From Scleroderma bovista (Eukaryota; Basidiomycota; Agaricomycetes; Boletales; Sclerodermataceae), in contig JAYMGJ010000281.1 of the NCBI GenBank assembly GCA_037178675.1, positions 124,001 to 188,000 of the forward strand: a stretch of 64,000 bases of DNA. The letters are read 5' to 3'. Below, one piece after another: positions 1 to 13,300 of this stretch. The first letter of the stretch is position 1. Each line of letters starts with the position of its first letter. The notes below the pieces were generated by a model. It ran no database searches. It worked only from the letters and a program-made list of their open reading frames with translations, and was not told the DNA's origin. The translations under genes and the position numbers were made by a program.

Positions 1-303
1 AGTGATGGGAAATTCCGAGTGGCGGAGCGGTTAGTTTCTGAATGCATTCCGGCATATTGCACCCCGAAATTCATAATTGCCCCAGTCAAAAAGGAATGGA
101 ACCAACTCTACTGGCAAATTCCCTCCTCCGGTTGGTTTCCGTTTCTGTGGAATGTCTCTGGTCCTGATCAGTCTCATCTCAATCCTCTCAAAGACAGTGT
201 CGCGGTCTCCATATCGGATTACAGCAAGCCTACACACATAGATTAAGGTGTTAAACACAAATCTAGAACAACCATCTGTATGGATTTGCAGACAATGTCA
301 TTA
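1..303. other. Intergenic, 3' flank of the nucleoporin gene
   Basis: No coding region is supported here. The short open frames on both strands lack recognisable domains and splice context. The stretch lies downstream of the minus-strand nucleoporin stop codon at 304-306, so it probably contains that gene's 3' UTR and the end of whatever lies to the left of the window. Confidence 0.5.
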
Positions 304-3300
304 CTACTTGTCAGCTTTGTATCGCAGGTCGAAAGCTAACGTAGTCATGGGCTTGATAGGCTGAATTGGTCCCCAATCAAAGCTAGGTGCAGCGGCAGGA
401 GCCTCAACCACTGGTGTGGAGCTCTTCTTTAATGGAATCGGCTTTTGGTGATGTTTGGTTCCTCCGCGATGCCGTGAAACACTCGAAGAGGGTGAGTCCC
501 CTAGGTCTGAAGGGGAAGCTGGAGACCAACTCGTAAATGTCGACGGGAAACTCATCACAGGTGTCGGCAGCGAGAAAAGACCAGTGGGGGTTTGCTGATC
601 AGGTTTGACCGTGTTGGGCTTCTGCGGTGTTTGGAAGGATGTCGGGATAGATACTAAAGCGGCTTTGGTGTTTAGGAGGGGGGAGCTCCTTGTGGCTAAT
701 AGCACTCGTTTAAGTTTTTGGGCAGAACGCTCGGCGTTCAATGCAACTGCTGTGGTCGCGGCGACATTGGGTGTGACGTTCAGCGGTCGTCTCGCTTGCG
801 ATCCCGTCGAGCGTCGACTATGTAGGACGCCATCTGAGGAAATATCGAGATTATTTATTCGGCTGCGTAGGTTCCCCACGTCGTGTTGCTGCTGGCCAAT
901 GGCAATGTCGATGTTACGTAGCGTCCGATTGATGGTGTCGAGCGAGGGAGGCCTATATACATGAGGTGAGCGTCAAATACGATCATGTTCCAGTATGTTG
1001 AACTTGCCTGAAGCTGGGTTTGCCTGTCTTGAATTCTTGAAGCCTCCTTTTCGAAGCTTGTAAGTGATCCTCCAATTTCTGCACGCGATCACAAACAGCC
1101 TGTCGACTATATGAATACCGCACGAAATAATTACCATAATACCTACTCGGATATCCCTTCGAAGTTGTGACTGGATCTCAAGATACTCAGGGCCAAGAGT
1201 ACGGACTTTCAACAATTTCGCGAACTCGTTATCAGTTCTCGCATTATCAAACCGCACGATTTCCTCCTTCTTAGTCAACGCTATTTTGGTCTCATTAGTA
1301 CATCATCGCGCTGCACCGAAAGTCGTCACGCACCCTTCAGCATATTGTTATCCAAATCTCGCAGGGCCTTTCGCAATGACACTCGCTGCTGCTTCAACTC
1401 TTTTAAATCCTCTTGGACAGTCAACAGGACACGGCCAAATTCTTTCATATCACCAAACATCCATTTCCCCGAATCACTCAGATCGAGTTTCGTATGCGTG
1501 ACCCCAGACGTTCTCCGACGTTCTGCAACTTGCCGTGAGGCAGTCGACGCAAGCACCCGGAGCTGTTCACACCTTAATTAGAATCCGCATGTCATGAACG
1601 AACAAAAACTTACGTTTTCCAGTTCCTTGGTTAAGGCAGAAAGGAGATTGGCACATTCAGCTTGCATTCCCTGCTCTGGCTTCGGCGCAGGCGCAGGAAA
1701 GGGCGTGGGCGTCGTGGACGGAGTAAAACTTGGTGTAGTTACAGGTGACGGTGATCTAGTTCCTCCGGACGGTAAGGGAGGTGCGAAAAGAGTCGGCGGC
1801 AGGGTAAACGGAGGAGTTGAAGGCTTCGATGGGGGCGGAGTGATATCCCCCAATTTCATTGGCGCACCGAACAAGGCCGAGGTCGGAGAACCTAGATTGA
1901 ACGATGGAACGGAAGCAGGGAAGGAGAAAGGCGCGAGTATCGAAGCAGCGGAATCAGGGGTAGACACAGGGAACGGACTTGCACTCATGCCTGGTTTAGG
2001 GGTCAAATTAGACAAGAGCGGCGGGGTTCCTGGCCGTGACGACGTCTCCTCCTTCTTAGGTAGCATACTTCGTGCATCTATGGGTGCCTTGGGTGCTGCA
2101 GGTGTCACCATCGTGGGTGGCGCAGACCTAGATTGTGGAGGTGGGGCTGTCGAAAGCGGTGGTTCGACGTCCCCAACAAGCGGGGTGCTTGCAAGCGGCG
2201 AACTGCGTGCTGGACGGCTGTTGCTGATTCGGGGGGTAAGACTGAACGGCGAGTTTGCGGGGGGAGACGACTTCGAAACGGGAGCAGGGAGAGAAGGGCG
2301 ATCCCCTTCTCTGACAGGTGAGCAAGGTGGAGTAGTACTGAGCTCCCTTACTGGGGACGTTTGCAGACCACTGGCAGAAGGCGACGGCACCTGAGGCGGC
2401 GGCGATGGCGATGGCGACGAGGACACCGAAATTTTGGGAAGTTCTGCCTTCGGTGTCGTAGATGGAGATCTCGAGAGCACAGGCGGAGTCGAGGGTAAAG
2501 GAATATCTGCCGGATTTGTTTCTTGATCATCTACCACGGATTCCTGATCATCCGCTTCCTCTGATTCGAGCTCTGACTCCTCCTCCGATTCGGATGGGAC
2601 ATCAGAGAGGAACGAATGGGTCTCATCCTCTGATTCGCTTTCCGCAGTAATAGTCTCCTCGCCCACTTCACCCTCCTCGGCAGAAACGTCGACAAACGAG
2701 GAGCTGGTGGACGACGAGATCGTTTCAAACGAAGGCTCCTTGATCTGCGGCTGTTCCGAAGCTTTGTCCTTGCTTGGGCTAGGCTTGCTCTCGACAGGAG
2801 TTTTGACTGTGCTGTCTACCACTGGCCCGGGGCCTTCTGGCATTTCCGGTGCCTTAGTTGGAGTCGACAGAGGCGTTGTAGATGAAGCGGCTGGCGTAGC
2901 GACCGGAGCAGCAGCATCAACTGCGGAGACAGATGCCTTGCTTTTGACAGGGTCCTTTGATGCTTCCCCACCAGTGCGAAGAAGATCGCTGAATGACTTG
3001 GCACCAGAGCCCGCAAACGATCCGAAGCCGCCTGAGGTCGTAAAAGCGCTGAAAGCACCAGTACTGGGCGCTGCTGTAGGCGTCGACGCTGTCGTGGTCG
3101 GGGTTGTCGTTGGAGAGGGTGTCACGGCACCAAAGATACCCTTCGGAGTGGTACCAGGCATCGACGACGACCCAAATGCGGGTGTAGTAGCACTGGGTTT
3201 CGACGGAGTCGTCGCCGGCGCAGCGGGTGTCGCGCTCAGGGCAAAAGCCGACACGGGTTTCGTATCCGCCTTTTTTGGTGTAAAGAATGGCGAGTCCTTT

Positions 3301-6238
3301 GGCATTTCACTAAAGAAACCGGTCGCTGGCTTGAAAGCGGAAGGAGTGGACTGGAGATTACTGAAGGCCCCACCTGTAGCTAATTTGCTCTCGGCAACCG
3401 TGGTCGAGGGAGCCGCTGGTTGCTGAACAGTCACAGGAGACGGCGAAGAAGACGGAGAGGGTGACCTGCTCTCAAGTCCCTGCATCGCGGTTTCTCTTGC
3501 AGCGAAGGGAGACGCTGCAGGTTTCTCTGGCTCTTTCGCACTAATTGCTTGCAGGATAGGGGGTTCTGAAGGTTTGGAAAACACACTTGTCGTCGTTGCG
3601 GGCGCACCAAAGACCGACTTTGGCTGGTCCTCGGTGGGTTTCGCTGGTTCAGCGGCTGCCCAGACAGGCTTGGCAGGGAGACCATCCTTACTCGCGAAGG
3701 CACTAAATCCACCCGAACTGCCTGATGTAAATGCGCTAAACGCTCCCGCGGTGGGTGGCGTGGTTGCAGGAGTAGTAGTAGTATTAGGCGCCGTACCGAA
3801 TGACGACTTGCCAAACGATGAGCCCGGCTGTTGTGTCTGCCCGAAGCTCGCTTGCCCGAATGCCGGTTGGCTAAATGCTGACTGGCCAAAAGCAGGTTGG
3901 CCAAATGCTGGCTGACCAAAGGCCCCTTGGCCAAAGGCGGGCTGCTTCCCCTGTCCGAAGCTCGGCTGTCCAAAGGCAGATGGCTGAGCTGACTGGGAAC
4001 TAAATGCACCTCCACTAAATGCTGACGTGGTGTTCGTGGTAAACGCAGAGGGGTTGGCAAATGGGCTCTTCTGGTCGAGGTTCCCTAGAGCGCCGAATGC
4101 GGTACCCGATTTGATGAGGCCCCCGCCCGCGGGTTGGAAAGCGGAAGTCGTCTGTGCGGTTGCGTTGCCGAAGATGGAAGGTTTCGAGTTCGCATCCTGA
4201 GCACCTAATGAACCGAGACAGAGGCCGTCCAGAGCTGGGCCATCTTCCGCCATACCCGTGTCCTCCTGCGTGCTGTCTGAAGGTTGGGTGGGTGCTGCCT
4301 GGTCCGTGGGTCGTGTAGCTTCCTGTTGTCCAGCTGAACCAAACCCGAATGCAGACTGCCCAAACGTGGCCGGAGCCGTTGAGGCGAAAGCCCCAAATCC
4401 ACCAGACGTGGGCGCTGAAAGGCCTTGTCCGAATGAAGCTGTGGCAGAGGGCTGACCGAAAGATGACTGGCCAAATGCCGCAGGTTTTACAAACGGCGAG
4501 GTTGTCTGTGCCGTCGACGAGCCCATGAAAGGAGACGTTTGTGCGCCAAATGGCTGAGGAGGTGCAGAAATAGGGGGCTGTGCATTTGCAGATGTTGTTT
4601 GTCCAAACGGTGCTCTCTCATCTGTTGGCGCGGATGGTGAAATAGACGGGGTAGTATGCATGTCCGATGACGGCTCCCGCGTGATACTGGGTGGAGCTTC
4701 CACCACCAGAGACATCGAGGATTCCTTAATCATGCCATGGTAGACATTTCCGCTAGTGTTGAGAAGATACCACCCCACTACCGTTCCATCCGAAGCGTAA
4801 GCGTACATGACCGGCGGAAACGGCAGTTCCTGTGGCTCCCCCGATGCTGTTGTATGGCGATATGATTCCGTATTCGTCAAATCCAGGTCAAGACCGATCA
4901 TAATAGTATCGTTCTGATCTTTGTCTAGGGGCAAGCTCGGCATGGAAGTTTCCTCCAAGGAGAAATTGTGCCAATTTTCACTCGCCCCATCGATCACGGC
5001 ACCGATCACCCCAATATCTGACGACGTGCTGTCGCCAAGGAAAAGTAGAGTCTTGTACGGATCCCAGTTCTTCAGAGTAACGGCAAATGAACCCGGCGGG
5101 CGTAAGCCAGGAAATGGAAGGCAAGGGTTGTTAAACTTGAAATATTGGGCAGAGTTGGCTTTGGAGTCCAGAGAGACGTGAAAATGCAATTGTTCCGTAT
5201 CGGGTGCTAGTTGGCCAGGCGGCGCATAAATTACGTGAAAGGAGGACACTGATAGCCACCGTATGGAAATGACGCTCATACCGTTCGCTGATGGAAGGTG
5301 TGGAATGCTGGACTTGGGTATCGAAGTTTGAGAGGGGCTGTAGGTGACGACATCACCACCTTGCATGCCGAGAGCGAGTTGTTTACCCTTTGGTGACCAA
5401 GATACTACAAGGAAGGTAAGTTGTCAATACGATATCAAAGAACATCTTTGCGTACTTGTTGTCGGTGTTGTGCTTGGCGAGTTGCCCGCTATCCATCCAC
5501 CCGAAGTAATGAGCTTGTGAACATCGAGTAATTCGACGACCAAAGATCCCGGACTTCTACTGCAGTCCCTCAATACAGCCACGAGTTCTGGTATTCCTTC
5601 TGGGTTTGGCTGGATAGACAAAAGGGTCGTAGAAGGAGAAGCTGGGAAAGTATGGATAGGTGCCAATGATGCGTCACCAGAGGAAAACAACTGGTCGGTT
5701 GCGTACACGAGAATAGAGCCGTCTGATAAACCGACAAGAAGTCTGTTTGCATTGAAAGCAAAGGTGACGAGAACGGGCATGACGCCAGTTAGTGGCACCC
5801 TGCGCTGGGGCTGGAAGGGGGGATCATCCTCTCCAGCGGCCGACTCAAATGCAGATCGTAAAGCAGAAAGGGGAGAAAGTATCAACGCTAATCAGGGAGG
5901 AATATAATGGTCAGTACTTGAAGAACTCCATTATCAACGGTTTGCGAACCTGGTCCTCCGCTCCCGTCGAGTGTGACTGCGACAAACCATCCCTTTGCGT
6001 TTGCAACAGAAAAAAGAGACACCCTCCCAGGGAAATACGACAGGTCGATTGGCTCTGGAGACAATCTCACCCGTGCCCGTTTGTTAAGGAGGCGGAGGGC
6101 AAGAAACTAACAGCCTTAGTCCACATTGGCGCGCACGCTGTATAAAATGCTCACTTGTGCATCCTTCTCTTCTTGCTCGCTCAAACTGTGCTGAACATGA
6201 GCGACGACCGAGGTGTGAATGGTGCTTATGTTCGCCAT
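304..6238 (-). CDS. NUP159: FG-repeat nucleoporin, Nup159/Nup214 type
   Basis: Cytoplasmic-face nuclear pore protein; by family, the N-terminal propeller docks the DEAD-box helicase Dbp5 for mRNA export. My 8-exon model is 6238-6155, 6106-5950, 5887-5456, 5404-1614, 1562-1334, 1280-1147, 1099-1008 and 952-304, about 1855 residues with consistent phases. Exons 1-4 carry the propeller start (LLNKRARVRLSPEP, then SWSPKGKQLALG, which closely matches Nup214 propeller strands). The middle of exon 4 is rich in FG, FGQ and SAFG repeats, then a Ser/Pro/Glu-rich linker. Exons 5-8 give a predicted coiled coil for the Nup82/Nsp1-type complex. The intron between exons 7 and 8 starts with GC rather than GT. 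The start ATG was chosen because it precedes a 48-bp intron in phase; it is the least certain part of the model. Confidence 0.9.
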
Positions 6239-6261
6239 CGACAGTGAAGGAGAAATATTGA
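6239..6261. promoter_or_regulatory. Very short divergent intergenic space
   Basis: Only 23 bp separate the proposed nucleoporin start (minus strand) from the first ATG of the small plus-strand gene at 6262. If both starts are right, each promoter must lie inside the other gene's 5' region. No TATA-like element is visible. Later in-frame ATGs of the small gene (for example 6274) would widen the gap only slightly. Confidence 0.3.
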
Positions 6262-6753
6262 ATGACTCCGATGGCCGACACACGAAAACGCCTCCCATAT
6301 TTGGAACGCAGTGCACACTTTGCCATCCACCGCACAGGGCACCATGGGGCGAAGAGGAAAGGCATCTGGTCGACATCCACAACACAGGAAGCCAAAATGG
6401 ACGACCTGGTCAAAGGAAGACCCTACTTTCACCCCATACGCAAATTCTCTGAAGAACCATTGCGTCGAATCGTGGGTGTTTCGCGTCGCTGGAGAGCCGT
6501 GGCCCGTGATCCTGAACTGTCCTACTAGTTTTTGGATGCCGACGGTCAAGGTTTGGTGTCACCCAGGAGTCGTACAGCTTTACTGGATATCTGGATTGAG
6601 TTGGAGTTGGCAGGTAACCCATACGTGCATAATATTAGTATAGCCTCTTCCATGACACGACTGAAAACCAATTGGATGGCTGAGCGATTCCTGCTCCAGG
6701 CAGCCAAAGCTTTCCCGGAGACCATCTTCAGCTATAAATCACCAAAGACTTGA
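6262..6753 (+). CDS. Small uncharacterised protein, two exons
   Basis: Two open stretches in the same frame are separated by a single TAG at 6526-6528. That TAG forms the end of a good intron candidate: GTGGGT at 6472 to CCTACTAG at 6528, 57 bp, phase 0. Splicing gives about 144 residues, basic at the N terminus (RKRLPYLERS, HHGAKRKG) and ending in a helical region (MAERFLLQAAKAFPETIF). An in-frame stop just before 6262 confines the start. I do not recognise the family. The basic N terminus would fit a mitochondrial or RNA-associated protein, but that is a guess. It lies head-to-head with the nucleoporin gene and just upstream of the RBR ligase. Without the intron it would be a pseudogene. 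Confidence 0.45.
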
Positions 6754-6827
6754 GATGAACTGCGCGAGAATTTCCTTTTCTGTTGTCTGCCTTGCACGGA
6801 CGGCGTTGCGCGTCTTTTCTTTGTATT

Positions 6828-9603
6828 ATGGATGTCATCGACCTTTCCTCCTCGCCAGCACCAACCTACCGACCCAAGGGAAAGCGCAAACAGACACATG
6901 AAGAGGTCATTGAGATCATGTCGGATGATGAGGGGGTTCCACCCGTCATATACAAGCAAAACCAGATAACCGCCAGACGCGCTGAAGGTCATTCAGCTAC
7001 GAATGAGTCCGAGGGAGCGCACCAACTGGGCGATGTGGTACACCCTCAGGACCCACCGCCTCTGTTCTATCCTTCAAACGACAAAGAATCGACTCCACCC
7101 CTCCTTCCTCGACCTGCCACTCCCCAACCCGCACCTTCTGTCTTACCCGTTGACCCGACAGATGACCACCTCGCCCGCATCATCGAAGTCGTACCCGACG
7201 TCCAGCCTGTACATGCACTCGGGCTTGTCGAGCGCTTCATCCAGTCCAACCCCGAACACGTTGTCGAACTGGTCCTGCACGCGATCTTCGAGGACCCATC
7301 ATACCCCAAGATCGACAGAAAGGGAAAACGAAAACGGGACGCGGATGAAGTCAAACAGGACCCTCCCCGCGCGAGTTTAAAACCACGGATCGACTACCTG
7401 AGCGCAGAGAGAGTGTTTGACGGTGGCCCCTATTATTTCGACCTCTCCATGGTAGAATTCCTCCCGCGGTTTTCCCTATTAGATAAACAAAAATAACACC
7501 CCTGTAGGAACAACTCATGATTGACTTTCCTCGCATCCCTAAGCCACACATCCGCAAACGATTGCTCGACCTCCGCTTCTATGCCTCTACATTCTTGAAA
7601 CTACGAGACGACCTTGCACAACAACCACCTCCCTTTAAGCTCAAGACGATAAACTCGGTCGTATCAGGAAAGGGCAAGACACGACAGGACGATGTCTTCA
7701 CCAATGAATTGGCGTGGCTCCAGTGTCATATCACGGAGCTGGACGCCGCAGCAGTCCAGGCGCAGGCAGCCGAGGCAGACAATGAACAAGACGAGAACGG
7801 AATAGAGTGCGGCTGCTGTTTCTCATTGTACGCTTTTGTGCGTAGCGGCATTCCTGATTCATAGTCCGTTCTCACGCATGTGTCCAGGACAAGATGATTC
7901 AATGCCCAGAAGCACACCTCTTCTGTACATCTTGCATGACGTCCTACTCTTCCACCCTCCTCGGCGAACACAACCCCAACATCGTCTGCATGGACCAGTC
8001 TGGGTGCAAGCTCCTCTTTCCCGAATCTGAGCTCAGGAGATTCCTGTCACCCAAGCTACTCGAACTATACGAGCGTGTCAAACAGCGCAAGGATATCGAA
8101 GCGGCCGGACTGGAGAATCTGGAAGAGTGTCCATTTTGCGAGTATAAATGTGTCATTGATAACGAAATGGAGAAGCTCTTCAGATGTGAGAATGCAGAGT
8201 GTGGCGCAGTGACATGTAGAACGTGCAAGAAACCGGTAAGTGTGGTGTTTTTGTGACCTCTTTTATAGCACGGTTAACGTTGTTTAGGATCACCTACCCA
8301 AAGCTTGTAAAGGTATTGTCTTCCACGTGCCCATCTGGCTGCGTCATTTACATCTGGTGCAGAAGTCGAAGATGACCGACATCTGGATGCTCAGCATGTC
8401 ATCGAGGAGGCCATGAGTAAGGGTGGCTTTTGCACACATTGAATTATTCTTATACGTACTCTGCATAGCCCGTGCACTCATGCGCAACTGTCCGAAGTGC
8501 CAAAAAGGTACGTCACTCACACTGCCGATCAACAGATTCATCCAACCGTTTGACAGCATTCATCAAAGAACATGGGGTAAGTGCGGACAAAGCTCCCGCT
8601 CTGTGCTGAAGTAATTTACCGATCACGCGACCAACATCAGTGCAACAAAATGACCTGCCCCAACTGCCACACGGTCTCGTGCTACGTTTGTCGGAAGGTA
8701 ATCGATGGCTACGGGCATTTCGACGAGGTAGGGAGTGGCTCTCCTGATTTTCTCCTGTATTGATATTCGTTCCACCCGATCTTGTTTCTTGCATTGGCAG
8801 AACCCTCACGCAAGAGGACGTACAGACAAGGGCAAATGTGCGCTGTGGGACGCGTCTGTGGATAAGCGCCACGCAGATGAGGTAAGCTTCTGCAAGCCGT
8901 GTAAAACGGACACCCGCCCCTCACAGCTCTCCTGATACTCTACATAATACCTTCGATGTAGGTATCGGAAGCTGCCAAACGCGCACTCGAGGAGCTCAAA
9001 GCGAAACAACCTGAGGTCGACGCAAGCGCGATCAAGGTCGATATTCCTGTTGCGCCTGCGCCACCCGCGAAAGGAGTATTATTAGTGGCACCACCTGCGG
9101 CGCCGCTGGGTGGCGGCCCGCGGCAACGTCACGCTCGGGAAAGGGCTCCCCGAAGGCGTAATAATGCAAATGCTCGCTTCGTGCACTGGGCACCGCCGCC
9201 ACCCGTGCATCACGACCGGCAACCGCCACCACCACAGCAGCACGTCCAACCACCAATACCACCTGGCTTGCCCTTCGTACCCCCACCGCTACTGCCACCC
9301 CTTCACTATCCGTTGGGACTGAACGGGATGGGCGAGTTCCCTGGTCCAGCTCTTCGTCCTGGCGGTGTTCCTGGTGTCCCTGGCATCCCTGTTATGCAGC
9401 AGCCGCCCATGTTCATGCAGGTGCGTATGATGCCACCGTTGATGCATGACAATAATATACAGGGACATGCTTATGTGCATGCACAGTGGGCAGCGGGCGG
9501 CCTTGCGGCTGGTCCTGGTCATGGAGGTCGAGGCGGGCATGGAGGCGGGCATGCGGAGGAGCCGATGCGCGGGGTACATGTGAGGCTTCCGAATTATCAG
9601 TGA
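6828..9603 (+). CDS. RBR E3 ubiquitin ligase, RNF216/TRIAD3 type
   Basis: RING-between-RING ligase that transfers ubiquitin through a RING2 cysteine. Ten-exon model: 6828-7451, 7508-7837, 7888-8235, 8288-8312, 8363-8416, 8469-8507, 8557-8576, 8641-8727, 8801-8881 and 8962-9603. The start MDVIDLSSSP opens an acidic N terminus with SUMO-interaction-like runs (VIDLSSS, VIEIMSDDE). RING1 begins ECGCCFS, then IQCPEAHLFCTSC; the IBR has CPFCEY and CGAVTCRTCKKPDHLPKAC; the helix EEAMTRALMRNCPKCQK leads to RING2 with EHGCNKMTCPNC, where the first Cys, the first codon of exon 8, is the expected catalytic residue. Order and spacing closely follow animal RNF216. The C terminus is Pro/His/Gly-rich low-complexity sequence. 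Very short exons (20-54 bp) code the IBR-RING2 linker. Confidence 0.88.
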
Positions 9604-10376
9604 TATGAGGTATAGCACAGGGTGGGGTGGGTTGCTAATTTGATTCGGTGGTGGCTAGTGAGACGATATAGGCTAATGGACCCTATTTGCATGCGTCAGG
9701 AATTTGCATTTGCTTTACATGTGATCAGTGCAAGTATGTTGTTGAAGATATACTCATTACTCCGGTTGTTTGATATAACCACCGCGGCCGCTCATGCCGA
9801 CCGCTGAAAGTGAAAATGATTGTACCTGAAATCAGGGTAAGTTATTGTGGCGCTTCAATTGAGAACAGCCTTCTTGTCACCGACGATGCCATGGCCAACA
9901 CGAGCCAACACACTCCTGAGAGGAGTTCTTTGAAGCCAGGTACGCGATTTACTTGCAGTGCGATTATAAAGGGCGATCGTATGGGAACAAAAAATAACAT
10001 CCTGCAGTCAATAAGACTATCTTTTCTTCGACCCCGACATTGGTCGGACTCGCAAGTCCGTCCGTCAGCATTAATACGAACAGCTCCTGTCGCTCCTGTC
10101 GCTCCTGTACCCTTTTAGGTACGTGGAAGGTACCAACCTGTGCTGATGGGGGAAGGCACACTGACCTGTTTTATCTAACCTGCTTCAAGCACGTAACTGC
10201 CCATTCAGAGTCATCTCGATCGTGTTGTCGCCTGCTGCGGACCCATATACCAGCGTCCTCTGGCCATATCTACGTTCGAGATTCATTGTTCGCGGGATTG
10301 CACTGAGGTGAGCTCATATCGCTTCGAGATCTCCAACCCTACGCTGAAACAGGTAAACACAGATCAGTAAACTAGG
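9604..10376. other. Intergenic between RBR ligase and HET gene 1
   Basis: No gene is supported. The stretch includes three tandem copies of a GCTCCTGTC unit near 10081-10109, followed by overlapping small hairpins around the word GGTAC. The last 100 bp should hold the 5' region of the HET gene. Confidence 0.4.
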
Positions 10377-13300
10377 ATGCGCTTAATCAACGTCAGAACC
10401 CTCCTCAATATAGAAAGAGGTGTTATGAAAAGAGGACGACTCACCCCGCAAACCAAGATCCTAGAGGAGCTTGATGACGCACGTACAAGCTACGCCATAC
10501 TATCGCACCGCTGGGGGAAAGAGGTCAACTACGACGAGATGGTTCAACTACCAAAAATGGTTGCGGAGGACAGATACGAAGTCCGCGCACGCGCGGGCTA
10601 CAAGAAAATCGTTCATAGCTGCAAACAGGCTGAAAAAGATGGTTTTGACTGGCTGTGGGTGGATACCTGCTGTATCGACAAGCGGAGCAGCGCAGAGCTA
10701 TCGGAAGCCATCAACTCGATGTACCGCTGGTATAAAAACTCGAAGAGATGCTATGCGTATCTCCACGATGTCGACCAAACGTGGTTTCCCACCTTTCGGA
10801 ACACGACCAAGTTCCACGGCTCCACTGGTTGGCCGGAATGGTTCTCACGGGGTTGGACACTCCAGGAGCTGATAGCCCCGAAAGACGTCCGGTTCTTCAA
10901 CAAGGATTGGGAGCACATTGGAGACAAAAAAGGCCTTGCAACCGCATTGAACGAGATAACGCGGGTCCCGGAGCATATCTTGAGGAACGGAATCCCTCCA
11001 AAACGGCCCAGTGTTGCCCAAATCATGTCGTGGGCTGCCGATCGGGAGACGACGCGCGTCGAGGATCGGGCGTACTCGCTGTTGGGTTTGATTGGTGTAC
11101 ATATGCCGATGTTGTACGGAGAAGGGAACCATGCGTTTCAGCGTTTGCAGCTGGAAATCATCCGCATGTCGAACGACCAGAGCATTTTCGCATGGGATCC
11201 CCATGGACGGATTCATCGTTCCGGTAGTGTTCTCGCGGACGACCCAAGTTTCTTCCGGGACTGCCACGACATTATAAAGATGGACCCCGACACATTCATT
11301 CAGGGAAGAACCCCGGAAGGCGATGTGCATACTTTGACGAACGAAGAGCAATTCGGAACGTTTCCTGTTACCAATAGGGGTATACAGATTTGGTTACCCT
11401 TGGCACCTTATCGCGAACCTCGCTCAGTCTTCAAGGCAACATTAGCATGCCGGAAAATTGGCGTTTCCACGCCCCTGACCATCGACCTGGCATTCTGGAA
11501 ATTCAACTACTACAGGTTCTTCGGCGCGACGGGAGTTCCAAGGTCAAATTCGGAGTTCCGACAACTCTTTCTCGTTTATCGAGATGAAATGAGTCGTGAA
11601 TTCACATTTAAACTCGACGACGGGTTAATCTCCACTGCTGAGTTCACGCGTTGTGGTGCATTCCCCCTGCCTGACATTACAAGCAATTCCGTCACGCTTA
11701 GCAGCACTGTACCAATCGTTGTCATGGTCTATGCCAATAAGGACAACAGTGCGCGGTTTGCGGTTGTGTTTGGTTACTTCTGTGGGCAAGAATGGGTGCA
11801 TGTTATCAGTGATGATCCACCTATTGATAATGAAATCTCATCTCCGTGGACTGTTTTTGCCTTGAAAGTCTACATGCAGATGCGAAATGCTGTCCCAAAG
11901 CACGCTCACTACATGGCTGGACCGCGTTCTACTTCTCATCAGTTCTATGCGAAGCATGTTCACCTTCCTCATTCAATCTGGGCTGTGAAGCTTGTTTATG
12001 GGGAGAAGGAGGAATACGCCAATTCTACGGTTACAATTGATATTGTCCAATGTGCTGGTTGTTGCCATGGACCATTTCAATGGACAGGTTTGGATGTTGG
12101 TATTGTTTCTCCGAAGTTGCATATGATGTTCTGACCAGTCTGTGAACACAGGGTATCGAAGATGGTGATGACTTGCCAGGGCTTATGGTTGACGGCACTA
12201 CACGATCCTCGGCCATGCATGGGCATGAGTTACTTGTGGATGGGATCTCGAAGGAGTTTTTACTTGCTCCTCCGACCCAAAAGATTGGAGTAAGTAATAA
12301 CATATTCAGACTGCTACCGAAACTGATGAAAATAGTTGGGTGACTATGGTCACTGGAATGGGACTGCCTTCCAACGAGAGGGAAACATTTTTGAAGATGT
12401 CAAGTCATTATCGTTACAGACGGACTTCAACCTCATCGATCCTAAAGTTCTCCATTTTGTAGAACATAAAATCTCCAGTGCAAGGGGAACAAGCACAGAA
12501 GGGGAAAGTGTGGCAACCTTATGGTCCTGTCTCCCGGGGGTGGTCCTGCAGCAGCCTATTGGTCTCTCCCTTGCCAACAATCAAGATGTGCTGTGCACAC
12601 TTAAAGTACTATTCTCTGTTTCCGATATCACTAACCGATATCTTGTTACACAAATCATCCAATGTTCAGCGTGCTACCCGACCAATAACTTTGTAAGGTC
12701 AATCCAAGCACAAACAATGCAGGATGGAATATCGGAGGATGGTCTGCTTTCAAATACATCACGGACTCGGATTTTGATGCTGACCTCTTCTATCAGAGTC
12801 ATCAAACTCCCATTACTTTCCAACGCAATCACACAACTTCACTCCTTTGTACACTATTGCACGGCCTATGGTTTGGTGTCCAGAGTTGCCTAGTGAAGAG
12901 ACAAGGGCTCGATTCAAGGAAATAAGGAGGTGTTTCCAAATCCTACTCAGGAACCAAGTGAGTCTCAACTCTTTGTTGAAAGCATAGGTTCTCAGCATAC
13001 AACTTATAGGGTGGCACGCACAGAAACGATGAATTCAAGGTTGCACTCGAGTTGTTCACAGATATGTTTGGTGTCAAGCATCTGACGGATTATGTACCAA
13101 TGCCTTCTCTCGTTTGCACTTGCTTTCGTGCTAACTCTGCATTGAAACCGGACAGGTCGGGAATATAACCTTCTTTGAACGGCTCTCCCAGAGTGTGGCA
13201 GAACCCAACCCAATGGACCAAGGTGCTGTGTGGTCAATTCATCAAGTACATTAGTCTTTCTCACGTTTAGTACCTCGCACCCTCAGCCAAGACCAAGACA

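Noticed and set aside
16..90. tRNA-like word GAGTGGCGGAGCGGTTAG at the window start
   Set aside because: No matching B box or acceptor stem follows.
1594..3915. Long plus-strand frames (266, 239, 113 codons) opposite the nucleoporin gene
   Set aside because: They are Gly/Val/Ala-rich mirror images of the Ser/Thr/Pro/FG-rich exon on the minus strand, with no domain and no splice context.
13223..13270. Alternative exon joint in HET gene 1 using the acceptor before TACCTC
   Set aside because: It requires either a 25-bp intron or a frame that stops at once; the acceptor CCCTCAG at 13286 keeps the frame and matches the paralogue.
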